Positions 13,553 to 19,389 of a stretch of DNA of 19,389 nucleotides are shown one piece after another. A program made the position numbers and the translations under genes. The stretch is from NCBI GenBank assembly GCA_002007315.1, contig LNZQ01000174.1, positions 1 to 19,389 of the forward strand, given 5' to 3'. The notes below the pieces were generated by a model. The model did not search any database. It was not told the DNA's origin and saw nothing but the letters and a program-made list of their open reading frames with translations. Position 1 is the first letter of the stretch; each line of letters starts with the position of its first letter. Source of the DNA: Epulopiscium sp. Nele67-Bin004 (GTDB taxonomy: Bacteria; Bacillota_A; Clostridia; Lachnospirales; Cellulosilyticaceae).

Positions 13553-13714
13553 ATGAATGAATATAAACAGATAAAAATACAAGGCACTTGTGATAACAAT
13601 ATCAATTTACACAAATTAAAAGTATTATCTTTATTTAGTGGTTGTGGAGGTATGGATTTAGGGTTTAGAGGAGATTTTTCTATTTTTAATAATTATTATG
13701 AAAATGATTCATAA
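13553..13714 (+). pseudogene. Second cytosine-5 DNA methyltransferase, N-terminal stub
   Basis: 53 residues from ATG 13553 (RBS AAAAAGGA). Residues 24-38 are motif I of a Dcm-type enzyme (K-V-L-S-L-F-S-G-C-G-G-M-D-L-G-F), then homology ends after about 10 more residues and the frame stops at TAA 13712-13714. The remaining ~300 residues, including the catalytic Cys, are absent. It differs from the stub at 2491 (F-A-G-L-G-G there, F-S-G-C-G-G here), so the two are not copies. The end coincides with an 8-base palindrome at 13695-13715 (ATTATGAA / TTCATAAT). Confidence 0.8.
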
Positions 13715-14095
13715 TGAGTTTGTTCGTATACTGTGAGTTGAAGGCACAAATCAGGATTAGTAGTAGTATTAAGATAAGATTTTATAACATCATCTATATC
13801 CTCTGGTAAAAGAACTGTATCTATAACAATATTATTTAAAATATCGTTAATTTCAGCAGGAGTTTTTTTGATGGAGTTAGCTTCTTTAAATAAATTAATT
13901 TCTTGATTATACAAAATTGTATTTTTATAAGTTTTAATGGTATCTTTTAAAAATTCTTTTAAAGGTCTATCAGTATTCGCCTCATCTAGTTAAAATGTAA
14001 TTTTATCGAACTTATCCTTATTTGTTATTAAATATTGTTCGAGATTATACATGTTATAAATTCATAAATATATTGATTTCATCTTTATATTTCAT
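13696..14095 (-). pseudogene. Broken minus-strand gene of unknown function
   Basis: On the minus strand, ATG 14095 has a GAAAGGAAC RBS but its frame stops after 13 codons. In a different frame, ATG 14052 opens 20 codons to TAA and the same frame then continues 98 codons to the stop at 13696. Repairing one frameshift (near 14055-14065) and one nonsense codon would give a protein of about 130 residues. The last part is helical and acidic (E-I-N-D-I-L-N-N-I-V-I-D). I do not recognise the family. Its end overlaps the methyltransferase stub's end. Confidence 0.45.
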
Positions 14096-14337
14096 CAGAA
14101 TGTTCCTTTCGGGTTTGTTTTAAGTTGCATAATATATCGACTGCTTAATTATATAACTTTAACAGCTTGATGACACTTATAAAAATAAGCCTATTTGTTT
14201 GAGAATTGTGAATAAAGGCGGGCAAGTTTGCTACTCTTTTTGTAGTTTATCACATATCGCTAATAATATCGTAATAGGTACTCACTGCTACATAGGTTTA
14301 TTCATATAATTAATTAAAAAGAAAAGGGGTGGCGTAT
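14096..14337. other. AT-rich intergenic region with repeat fragments
   Basis: No gene seen. TTGCTACTCTTTTTGTA at about 14229-14245 matches the right arm of terminator A (1198-1214), and AACAGCTTGAT near 14161 matches copy B just before its -35. These look like scattered pieces of the 100-base regulatory repeat. A clear promoter for the following gene was not found. Confidence 0.4.
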
Positions 14338-14688
14338 ATGCAAGGTACTTTTATAACACTATTAATAATTACACCAATTATTATAGTTTTTATGGGTGGA
14401 ATGAGTTATGTACTAACATTATTAGTTAAAGCTTTGAAACAATATATTAACGGAACAACTCCCAGCAACGAAAAATCAGTAGCTAGAAAATTGATAGGAG
14501 AAGCGATAAAGGAATATCGTCAAAATTGTAAGCTAACACAACAATTTGTTGCAGAAGCAATTGGGGTTAGTAAGAAGGCAGTGGCGAAGTGGGAAAAAGG
14601 TACATCTGACCCAAGTACAGTTGATTTAATTGCACTAGCAAAACTGTTCAATGTTTCGGTGGAAGATTTAATCAAACAAGTAAAATAG
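14338..14688 (+). CDS. Membrane-anchored XRE-type regulator
   Basis: 116 residues from ATG 14338, with AAGGGG at 14324-14329; GTG 14329 overlaps this RBS. Residues 4-34 are one strong transmembrane segment (I-T-L-L-I-I-T-P-I-I-I-V-F-M). Residues 52-116 are a complete HTH_3 domain: R-Q-N-C-K-L-T-Q-Q-F-V-A, then G-V-S-K-K-A-V-A-K-W-E-K-G-T-S-D-P and L-F-N-V-S-V-E-D-L-I. The HTH is at the C-terminus, so it would be cytoplasmic and the protein could repress DNA from the membrane or be freed by proteolysis. No sensor domain is visible outside. It precedes the TTEPEIE-repeat gene by 114 bases. Confidence 0.88.
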   Translation: MQGTFITLLIITPIIIVFMGGMSYVLTLLVKALKQYINGTTPSNEKSVARKLIGEAIKEYRQNCKLTQQFVAEAIGVSKKAVAKWEKGTSDPSTVDLIALAKLFNVSVEDLIKQVK

Positions 14689-14802
14689 TAATCAAAATTA
14701 ATTTGTAATTAATTATCGTATATGATAGTACATTTTTTGTCTGAATGCATATTATATTAAGGCAAGACAAACTATTATTTTATTTAAGGGGGGGATTTTT
14801 GT

Positions 14803-15963
14803 ATGTATAGTATTAAAGAAAATTTATTAACTGACGATGCAAAAATCAAAGAGGTTACTATCGAAGAAGATGGCAGAGTTAAAACTATTACTGATTATGT
14901 TTTACCAAGCGGTCAAAAGATACAACAAATATTTGAAAGAGTAGATTTTTCTATATTTAAGTATAATCCAGCAGGAAGTGATGAGATTATATTGAAAAAT
15001 GAGCTTGAGGGTCTAGGTGTTATAGCTGTTTATGCTAAAGTTGAATGGGAGCGTAAAGGTATTTTTGAAAAAGTTAAGGTTGCTCACGCAGAGGCAACTA
15101 AGGAATTAGAAGATGGTGTTGAGATAAGTGAGTGGGAATTGGAGTATACAACTAAAGAAATCATTATTGGTAAAGCAAAAGTTGAGCTTAAATATGAGCT
15201 TAATAAAAATGATGGAGAGTTAATTATTGCAGGTTCGATGATTATTATTGCTAGCGATAGAGGTCATATGAAAGCTGATAATAAATTAACTGAAAAATAT
15301 TTAGAAGAAGAAACAACAGAGCCAGAAATTGAAGAAGAAGAAACAACAGAGCCAGAAATCGAAGAAGAAGAAACAACAGAGCCAGAAATCGAAGAAGAAG
15401 AAGAAACAACAGAGCCAGAAATCGAAGAAGAAGAAGAAACAACAGAGCCAGAAATCGAAGAAGAAGAAGAAACAACAGAGCCAGAAATCGAAGTAGAAGA
15501 AGAAACAACAGAGCCAGAAATCGAAGTAGAAGAAGAAACAACAGAACCAGAAATCGAAGCAGAAGAAGAAACAACAGAGCCAGAAATCGAAGTAGAAGAA
15601 GAAACAACAGAACCAGAAATCGAAGTAGAAGAAGAAACAACAGAACCAGAAATCGAAGTAGAAGAAGAAACAACAGAACCAGAAATCGAAGTAGAAGAAG
15701 AAACAACAGAGCCAGAAATCGAAGTAGAAGAAGAAATTTTACCAGAGCTAGAAGACGAACTATTAGAAGATTTAGAAGAACTAAAACCTGAACTAGAAGA
15801 AGAAATTTTACCAGAGCTAGAAGAAGAAATTTTATTAGAACTAAATGATTATATACACACCCAAATCCAAGAAGAAATCCAAAAAGAATTAGAATCAGCT
15901 AAAGACCAACTAAAACAAGAGCTACTAATCGAAATTCTTAAAGAACTAGAAACATTATTATAA
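14803..15963 (+). CDS. Protein with 13 acidic TTEPEIE repeats and a coiled-coil tail
   Basis: 386 residues, ATG 14803, a seven-G RBS 8 bases upstream. Residues 1-165 are a folded beta-rich domain (Y-V-L-P-S-G-Q-K-I, V-I-A-V-Y-A-K-V-E-W-E, G-K-A-K-V-E-L-K-Y-E-L) that I do not recognise; it has no signal peptide or lipobox. Residues 168-307 are 13 tandem units of 10 or 11 residues (E/V-E-E-E-T-T-E-P-E-I-E). Residues 308-386 are an acidic then mixed-charge coiled coil (I-L-P-E-L-E repeats, then Q-I-Q-E-E-I-Q-K-E-L). The repeats would make a long, highly negative spacer. Similar E-P-E-I-E-E repeats occur in the lipoprotein at 5722. Role unknown; a scaffold between two binding ends is one reading. 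Confidence 0.8.
   Translation: MYSIKENLLTDDAKIKEVTIEEDGRVKTITDYVLPSGQKIQQIFERVDFSIFKYNPAGSDEIILKNELEGLGVIAVYAKVEWERKGIFEKVKVAHAEATKELEDGVEISEWELEYTTKEIIIGKAKVELKYELNKNDGELIIAGSMIIIASDRGHMKADNKLTEKYLEEETTEPEIEEEETTEPEIEEEETTEPEIEEEEETTEPEIEEEEETTEPEIEEEEETTEPEIEVEEETTEPEIEVEEETTEPEIEAEEETTEPEIEVEEETTEPEIEVEEETTEPEIEVEEETTEPEIEVEEETTEPEIEVEEEILPELEDELLEDLEELKPELEEEILPELEEEILLELNDYIHTQIQEEIQKELESAKDQLKQELLIEILKELETLL
15304..15723 (+). repeat. 13-unit 30/33-base tandem repeat array
   Basis: Three 30-base units are followed by ten 33-base units. All keep the frame. The third variable residue (E, V or A) forms blocks, with GAG/GAA differences, a pattern of stepwise duplication. Units 4-6 share E and 7-13 share mainly V. 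Confidence 0.9.
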
Positions 15964-15998
15964 GAGCAATACTGAACGAGTTATTTTAAGATGCTATA

Positions 15999-16045
15999 CC
16001 CCCATAACTATTTAAGTTGAAGTTTTTATAGTTGTGGGGATTTTT
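15999..16045 (+). terminator. Rho-independent terminator after the repeat-protein gene
   Basis: CCCCATAACTAT (16000-16011) pairs with ATAGTTGTGGGG (16028-16039), one T-G wobble, followed by ATTTTTG. Confidence 0.8.
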
Positions 16046-16116
16046 GTTTTTGTTGTTGTATTTGGATTAGTTTTAGGTGCATACAATAAACTAATGCGTA
16101 ATTAGGAGGCTTGTGT

Positions 16117-17364
16117 ATGGACTTTATTTTGAAAGGCAACTATGTATATAGCGACAAATGGAGAAACTTAGTAGTAAAAAACAACTCATATGGAGTGTGT
16201 GTAAACGGAATATGTAAAGGAGTATTTGAAGAAATTCCTAATGAATATAAGGATTTAAGCATAATCAATCATAGTGATAAAATAATTATCCCAGGGCTGT
16301 GCGACATTCATTTGCACGCACCGCAATATGAGTTTAGGGCAACGGGTATGGACTGTGAGTTGTTGGAATGGTTAGACAAATATACATTTCCAGCTGAAAG
16401 CAAATATGAAGATGTGGAATATGCTAAGTTGTCATATGAGATTTTTGCAACAGAGCTAAAGCAGAGCACAACAACAAGGGCAGTTATATTTGCGACAATT
16501 CACAACGATGCTACTATTGAACTGATGAAGCTACTAGAACAAACGGGATTACATACTTATGTTGGCAAAGTGAATATGGATAGAAACTCACCTGACTATT
16601 ATAAGGAAGAAAGTGCTACAAAATCGGCAAAAGATACGGTGGAATGGCTTGAGAAATGCAACTTTGAGCGAACAAAACCAATTGTTACCCCAAGATTTAC
16701 CCCAAGTTGTACAGATGAACTAATGGCTGAACTAGAAAAGCTTGTTTGTAAATTTAATTTGCCTGTGCAATCTCATCTATGCGAAAATGAAAGTGAAATA
16801 AATTGGGTGAAAGAGTTGTGCCCAGATGTAGACAATTATGCCGAAAGCTATAACAAATATTCGCTATTTGGCACGCAAAATAATTGTATAATGGCACATT
16901 GCATTTATTGCAACGAAGATGAACTTCAACTTATAAAAGAAAACAATGTTTTTGTTGCACATTGTCCAGACTCAAATTTAAATTTGTCATCGGGAATAGC
17001 CCCGATTAGAAAATATTTGGACAGTGAGTTACATGTTGGACTTGGTAGTGATATTGGGGCAGGGCAAACTATAGACTTGTTTAGACAAATAGTGTCTACG
17101 GTGCAAGTGTCCAAAATGTATGAGCATTATGTGGATAGCGATGATAAGCCGCTAACTTTTGCAGATAGTTTTTATATGGCGACAAGAGGTGGGGGAGCGT
17201 TTTTTGGAAATGTTGGTGCATTTGAAAAAGGGTTTGAATTTGATGCAGTTGTGATAGATGATAGCGGTAGTAATTTTGACACGATACAACGATTGGAACG
17301 TATAATTTATGCGGCTGATGATTATGAAATGGCGTGCAAGATTGTTAACGGTAATATAATTTAG
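16117..17364 (+). CDS. guaD: Guanine deaminase
   Basis: 415 residues from ATG 16117 with AGGAGG at 16104-16109; the TTG six bases earlier is too close to that site. Guanine deaminase hydrolyses guanine to xanthine and ammonia in purine salvage and catabolism, in the cytoplasm. The amidohydrolase signature is complete: P-G-L-C-D-I-H-L-H-A-P-Q (zinc ligands H65, H67), S-H-L-C-E-N (H220, E223), M-A-H-C (H261), V-A-H-C-P-D-S-N-L-N-L-S-S-G and G-L-G-S-D-I-G-A-G (D312). The H-L-H-A-P-Q and Y-E-F-R-A-T-G stretches are specific to guanine deaminases rather than other amidohydrolases. Length matches the family. It is a single gene between two terminators; I saw no purine riboswitch upstream. Confidence 0.95.
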   Translation: MDFILKGNYVYSDKWRNLVVKNNSYGVCVNGICKGVFEEIPNEYKDLSIINHSDKIIIPGLCDIHLHAPQYEFRATGMDCELLEWLDKYTFPAESKYEDVEYAKLSYEIFATELKQSTTTRAVIFATIHNDATIELMKLLEQTGLHTYVGKVNMDRNSPDYYKEESATKSAKDTVEWLEKCNFERTKPIVTPRFTPSCTDELMAELEKLVCKFNLPVQSHLCENESEINWVKELCPDVDNYAESYNKYSLFGTQNNCIMAHCIYCNEDELQLIKENNVFVAHCPDSNLNLSSGIAPIRKYLDSELHVGLGSDIGAGQTIDLFRQIVSTVQVSKMYEHYVDSDDKPLTFADSFYMATRGGGAFFGNVGAFEKGFEFDAVVIDDSGSNFDTIQRLERIIYAADDYEMACKIVNGNII

Positions 17365-17370
17365 ATATGG

Positions 17371-17396
17371 GGTAGCCTTAAACGGGCTACCTGTTT
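17371..17396 (+). terminator. Rho-independent terminator after guaD
   Basis: GGTAGCC (17371-17377) / GGCTACC (17385-17391), 7-base loop, followed by TGTTTT. Confidence 0.8.
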
Positions 17397-17432
17397 TAAA
17401 ATTCTGTATTTATCGACTAAAATATAAAAGAG

Positions 17433-17461
17433 TTGACAATTTGAAAAGCTTAATATATTCT
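17433..17461 (+). promoter_or_regulatory. Promoter of the acetyltransferase gene
   Basis: TTGACA at 17433-17438, 17-base spacer, TATTCT at 17456-17461. The RNA leader would be only about 14 bases, including the GGGAGGTG RBS. Confidence 0.65.
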
Positions 17462-17481
17462 ATAAATAGGGAGGTGCAAAC

Positions 17482-17910
17482 ATGAACAATATAACATTAA
17501 AAGAATATGTAGGTTACAATGAAGAAGAAATCCTTAATCTATACAAGGCAGTGGGGTGGAGCAATTATTACAACAATCCTGAAATGTTAAAATCAGCTTA
17601 TGAAAATTCGCTATATACACTAGGGGCGTATGTAGATAACGTTTGCATAGGAGTAATTAGAGTTGTTGGAGATGGACACTCGGTGCTGTTTGTACAAGAT
17701 ATTATAATTTTGCCAGAATATCAACGTCAAGGAATTGGAAGTACGTTACTTAAAACAATTTTGGAAAAATACGAAAACGTTTATCAAATACACCTTACCA
17801 CAGCTAATACCCCTAAAACAATTAGTTTTTACGAGAGTTTAGGCTTTGTTGACATGGCTAAAATAGGTTGTGTATCTTTTACAAAACAAAAAAACTATAC
17901 TGAAAGCTAA
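17482..17910 (+). CDS. GNAT-family N-acetyltransferase
   Basis: 142 residues, RBS GGGAGGTG. Motif A of the GNAT fold is plain: V-Q-D-I-I-I-L-P-E-Y-Q-R-Q-G-I-G-S-T-L-L (71-90), with R82-Q-G-I-G86 binding the acetyl-CoA pyrophosphate. The downstream S-F-Y-E-S-L-G-F (115-122) is the usual motif B. The substrate cannot be told; the short single-domain form with an N-terminal 'Y-K-A-V-G-W' is common in Bacillota and often acts on small amines or antibiotics. It is a single gene, with its own promoter and a hairpin afterwards. Confidence 0.93.
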   Translation: MNNITLKEYVGYNEEEILNLYKAVGWSNYYNNPEMLKSAYENSLYTLGAYVDNVCIGVIRVVGDGHSVLFVQDIIILPEYQRQGIGSTLLKTILEKYENVYQIHLTTANTPKTISFYESLGFVDMAKIGCVSFTKQKNYTES

Positions 17911-17919
17911 AAGTACTAT

Positions 17920-17957
17920 ATAACATTTATAGTGGTTCAGTCTGCTATAAATGTTAT
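17920..17957. terminator. Perfect 13-base inverted repeat after the acetyltransferase gene
   Basis: ATAACATTTATAG (17920-17932) / CTATAAATGTTAT (17945-17957), 12-base loop, with no T-run after it. It may serve as a weak terminator or protect the 3' end of the RNA. Confidence 0.55.
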
Positions 17958-18041
17958 GAATCAATATTAAGCGTGGGGTTACTATTGATATAAGTTTCTA
18001 TTGCTTGCATTGCAAAAGGATTGTAAAACCCATAGTCAACA

Positions 18042-18109
18042 TGTACAGCTAAAATATGCCAGTGAGCTGTACAGATTGCATTGACAATTAGGTGTATTAT
18101 ACATATAAT
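18042..18109 (+). promoter_or_regulatory. Consensus promoter with upstream inverted repeat, toxin-antitoxin operon
   Basis: Perfect sigma-A promoter: TTGACA at 18081-18086, 17-base spacer, TATAAT at 18104-18109. Just upstream lies the inverted repeat TGTACAGCT (18042-18050) / AGCTGTACA (18065-18073), a candidate operator for the autoregulating ribbon-helix-helix antitoxin. Confidence 0.75.
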
Positions 18110-18143
18110 ATAAAGATAAGGCAATTAATTAGGAGGTAATTAC

Positions 18144-18410
18144 ATGGCTAATTCAACAAATTTTACTGTGCGTATAGATAATGATATAAAAAAACAATGT
18201 GAAGCTCTTTATAGTGAGTTGGGTGTAAACTTGACTACTGCTATAAATGTTTTTTTAAGGCAATCTATTAGAGAAGGTGGATTTCCTTTTGATGTTAGAC
18301 TAAATAATGAAACTCTTTCGGCTATATTAGAAAGTGAACGATTGTTAAATGAACCTACTACAAGACGTTATTCAGATGTAGAAGAAGCATTAAGAGAACT
18401 AAAGTCATGA
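18144..18410 (+). CDS. dinJ: RelB/DinJ-family antitoxin
   Basis: 88 residues, RBS AGGAGGT. Residues 3-48 are a ribbon-helix-helix DNA-binding domain of DinJ type (N-F-T-V-R-I-D, K-K-Q-C-E-A-L-Y-S-E-L-G-V-N-L-T-T-A-I-N-V-F-L-R-Q) followed by G-G-F-P-F-D, a hallmark of the family. The C-terminal 30 residues, including Y-S-D-V-E-E-A-L-R-E-L, would wrap the toxin. It binds the YafQ toxin at 18407 and represses the operon. The genes overlap by four bases (ATGA), as usual for such pairs. Confidence 0.92.
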   Translation: MANSTNFTVRIDNDIKKQCEALYSELGVNLTTAINVFLRQSIREGGFPFDVRLNNETLSAILESERLLNEPTTRRYSDVEEALRELKS

Positions 18411-18682
18411 AATTAGATATAATTTGGACTTCACAATTTAAAAAAGATTATAAGAAGGCAATAAAACGTGGCAATGATATGAATATAATAGATGATGTTA
18501 TTCGTATGCTTTCAAGAAATGAAGTTTTGCCCGAAAAGTATAAAGACCACGAATTAAAAGGAAACTACAAAGGGTATAGGGAGTGTCACCTATATCCTGA
18601 TTGGTTATTAATTTATAAAATTGATAATGGGGTATTGACGTTAGTATTATCAAGGACAGGTTCTCATAGTGATTTATTTTAG
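18407..18682 (+). CDS. yafQ: YafQ-family mRNA interferase toxin (RelE superfamily)
   Basis: 91 residues. YafQ toxins cut mRNA on the ribosome and stop translation. The residues expected by comparison with E. coli YafQ are present: H48 in D-H-E-L-K-G, H61, D65 and W66 in E-C-H-L-Y-P-D-W, and H87 and F91 in the terminal G-S-H-S-D-L-F. Length is normal, so the toxin looks intact, in contrast to the wrecked HEPN/MNT pair at 1998-2417. ATG 18407 overlaps the antitoxin stop. Confidence 0.93.
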   Translation: MKLDIIWTSQFKKDYKKAIKRGNDMNIIDDVIRMLSRNEVLPEKYKDHELKGNYKGYRECHLYPDWLLIYKIDNGVLTLVLSRTGSHSDLF

Positions 18683-18702
18683 ATGAAGCGATATAGATTT
18701 TG

Positions 18703-18711
18703 TGGTATAAT
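18703..18711 (+). promoter_or_regulatory. Extended -10 promoter of the OsmC-like gene
   Basis: TGGTATAAT at 18703-18711 is an extended -10 element, 20 bases after the toxin stop and 32 before the start codon. No good -35. Confidence 0.55.
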
Positions 18712-18743
18712 ATATCCATATTCTTAAATTGGAGGGATTTTTT

Positions 18744-19136
18744 ATGATAGTAGCAAGAAAAAAAGATGATAAATTTACAACAGAGGCGATAATTGCTGAG
18801 GACAACAAAGTTAGGGCTGTTTATTCTGGGCAACCTACAGAAGCGGGTGGGACAGGCTCGGACTTTAGACCAGGGCAACTTGTTGTTGCAGGGTATGCGT
18901 CTTGTGCAAACATGACGGTTAGCAAGGCACTAATTGCTGATGGTGTGGAGTTTGAAGACGTAATCGTTAGCGTTGAGGGCGACAATTCAGAAGAAGGTAA
19001 AACTAAGTTTTTTATTAAGATTGAAATTTTGGCTGATATATCGGACGAACAAAAAGCGAAATACGTTGAACGTGGCAAAAATTGCTTTGTAGGTAGAATG
19101 CTTAACAACCAAAAAGAATTCATTGATATGGAATAG
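18744..19136 (+). CDS. OsmC-family protein
   Basis: 130 residues from ATG 18744 (GGAGGG at 18731-18736). OsmC-like proteins reduce organic hydroperoxides with a two-Cys centre, in the cytoplasm. The two Cys are present: C59 in G-Y-A-S-C-A-N-M-T-V near the start of the long helix and C115 in N-C-F-V-G-R-M-L, where P-V is more usual after the Cys. The G-G-T-G-S-D-F-R-P-G region precedes the first Cys as expected. The length fits the OsmC/YhfA branch. Whether it acts on peroxides or has another role is not shown. It is a single gene with a strong terminator. Confidence 0.85.
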   Translation: MIVARKKDDKFTTEAIIAEDNKVRAVYSGQPTEAGGTGSDFRPGQLVVAGYASCANMTVSKALIADGVEFEDVIVSVEGDNSEEGKTKFFIKIEILADISDEQKAKYVERGKNCFVGRMLNNQKEFIDME

Positions 19137-19149
19137 TAGCTAATAATAT

Positions 19150-19195
19150 AAAACTCATATTTCTGGGGTAAATCTGAGAAATATGAGTTTTTTTG
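19150..19195 (+). terminator. Rho-independent terminator after the OsmC-like gene
   Basis: Perfect 14-base arms AAACTCATATTTCT (19151-19164) / AGAAATATGAGTTT (19177-19190), 12-base loop, ending in seven T. Confidence 0.9.
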
Positions 19196-19227
19196 GTGTT
19201 TTTAGAGTTATTACGACAAAAAGAGTA

Positions 19228-19255
19228 TTGACAAAATAGGGCGGGGGGGTATAAT
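19228..19255 (+). promoter_or_regulatory. Strong promoter with G-rich spacer before the last gene
   Basis: TTGACA at 19228-19233, a 16-base spacer containing GGGCGGGGGGG, and TATAAT at 19250-19255. The spacer is exceptional in such AT-rich DNA. Confidence 0.7.
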
Positions 19256-19298
19256 TTAAATGCGTTAAATAATTAACTATAAGAAATGGAGATAAATT

Positions 19299-19389
19299 AT
19301 GGAAAAGTTAAAACATACAAGAATAGGTGTTGTAGGGGTATCTAAAGCAGGAAAAAGTACTTTTATTACAGCTTGTTTTAGTGAAGCGT
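19299..19389 (+). CDS. P-loop GTPase, N-terminal part only
   Basis: ATG 19299 with a GGAG site; the window ends after 30 codons. Residues 9-19 are a hydrophobic strand followed by a P-loop of the form G-V-S-K-A-G-K-S-T (13-21), followed by F-I-T-A-C-F. The loop resembles that of the dynamin-like GTPase at 9749 (G-A-I-K-A-G-K-S-T), both with K-A-G-K-S-T. It may be another dynamin-like or related GTPase, but with only 30 residues the family cannot be fixed. Confidence 0.75.
   Translation, partial: MEKLKHTRIGVVGVSKAGKSTFITACFSEA

Noticed and set aside
15251..15706. 151-codon minus-strand frame of Leu/Phe/Arg repeats
   Set aside because: It is the complement of the TTEPEIE repeat array; the same holds for 5813-6112 opposite the lipoprotein repeats.
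15304..15723. CRISPR-like regular repeats
   Set aside because: Units are contiguous, in frame and have no spacers; it is a coding tandem repeat. No CRISPR array, tRNA or rRNA was seen in the window.
17954..18136. About 58 minus-strand codons ending at 17956 with a protein-like tail (A-H-W-H-I-L, Y-G-F-Y-N-P-F)
   Set aside because: Only a TTG start without RBS, and it overlaps the perfect promoter of the toxin-antitoxin operon. It could be a gene relic but support is too thin.

Overview
The window is mostly AT-rich bacterial DNA. Low-GC codon use, strong AGGAGG-type ribosome binding sites, near-consensus sigma-A promoters (TTGACA/TATAAT with 16-18 base spacers), a copper-amine-oxidase-N 'stalk' protein and a YARHG lipoprotein all suggest a Bacillota/Clostridia-type genome, possibly gut-associated; the taxon is inference. 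The first ~870 bases are different: no plausible genes, strong CpG depletion and TG/CA richness, like vertebrate DNA. The contig may be a chimera with host DNA, with the join near 850-930.

Layout. (1) 937-2718 is a graveyard of small defence/toxin-antitoxin-like cassettes: a DUF2442 gene with a TGA at the conserved Trp, a small unknown protein plus a retropepsin-like aspartic protease, an MNT nucleotidyltransferase antitoxin whose HEPN partner is reduced to a C-terminal scrap, and a stub of a cytosine-5 DNA methyltransferase. A ~100-base terminator/promoter/RBS unit is repeated between the cassettes. (2) 2727-6945 holds a WYL regulator (minus), a tiny zinc-ribbon protein, a stalk-domain secreted protein, an HMA-like small protein, an unknown helical protein, a YARHG lipoprotein and an XRE repressor (minus). 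(3) 7147-13221 is the most interesting part: a six-gene operon, divergent from the XRE gene, encoding a glycine-zipper membrane protein, a second Gly/Ala-rich membrane protein, a dynamin-like GTPase, and three tandem paralogous helical proteins joined by 14-base overlaps. (4) 13475-14095 holds a second methyltransferase stub and a broken minus-strand gene. (5) 14338-15963 encodes a membrane-anchored XRE-type regulator and a protein with 13 acidic TTEPEIE repeats. (6) 16117-19389 holds guanine deaminase, a GNAT acetyltransferase, a DinJ/YafQ toxin-antitoxin pair, an OsmC-family protein and the start of another P-loop GTPase.

How they may work together: the operon at 7147-13221 is flanked on both sides by decayed restriction-modification and toxin-antitoxin genes, has its own repressor and terminator, and combines a large GTPase with two predicted membrane-inserting proteins. 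I infer a membrane-acting defence or stress system, analogous in logic to bacterial dynamin-type defence systems such as Eleos (LeoBC), but with accessory proteins I do not recognise from any named system. The rest is a patchwork of regulators, envelope proteins and metabolic genes with no single pathway.
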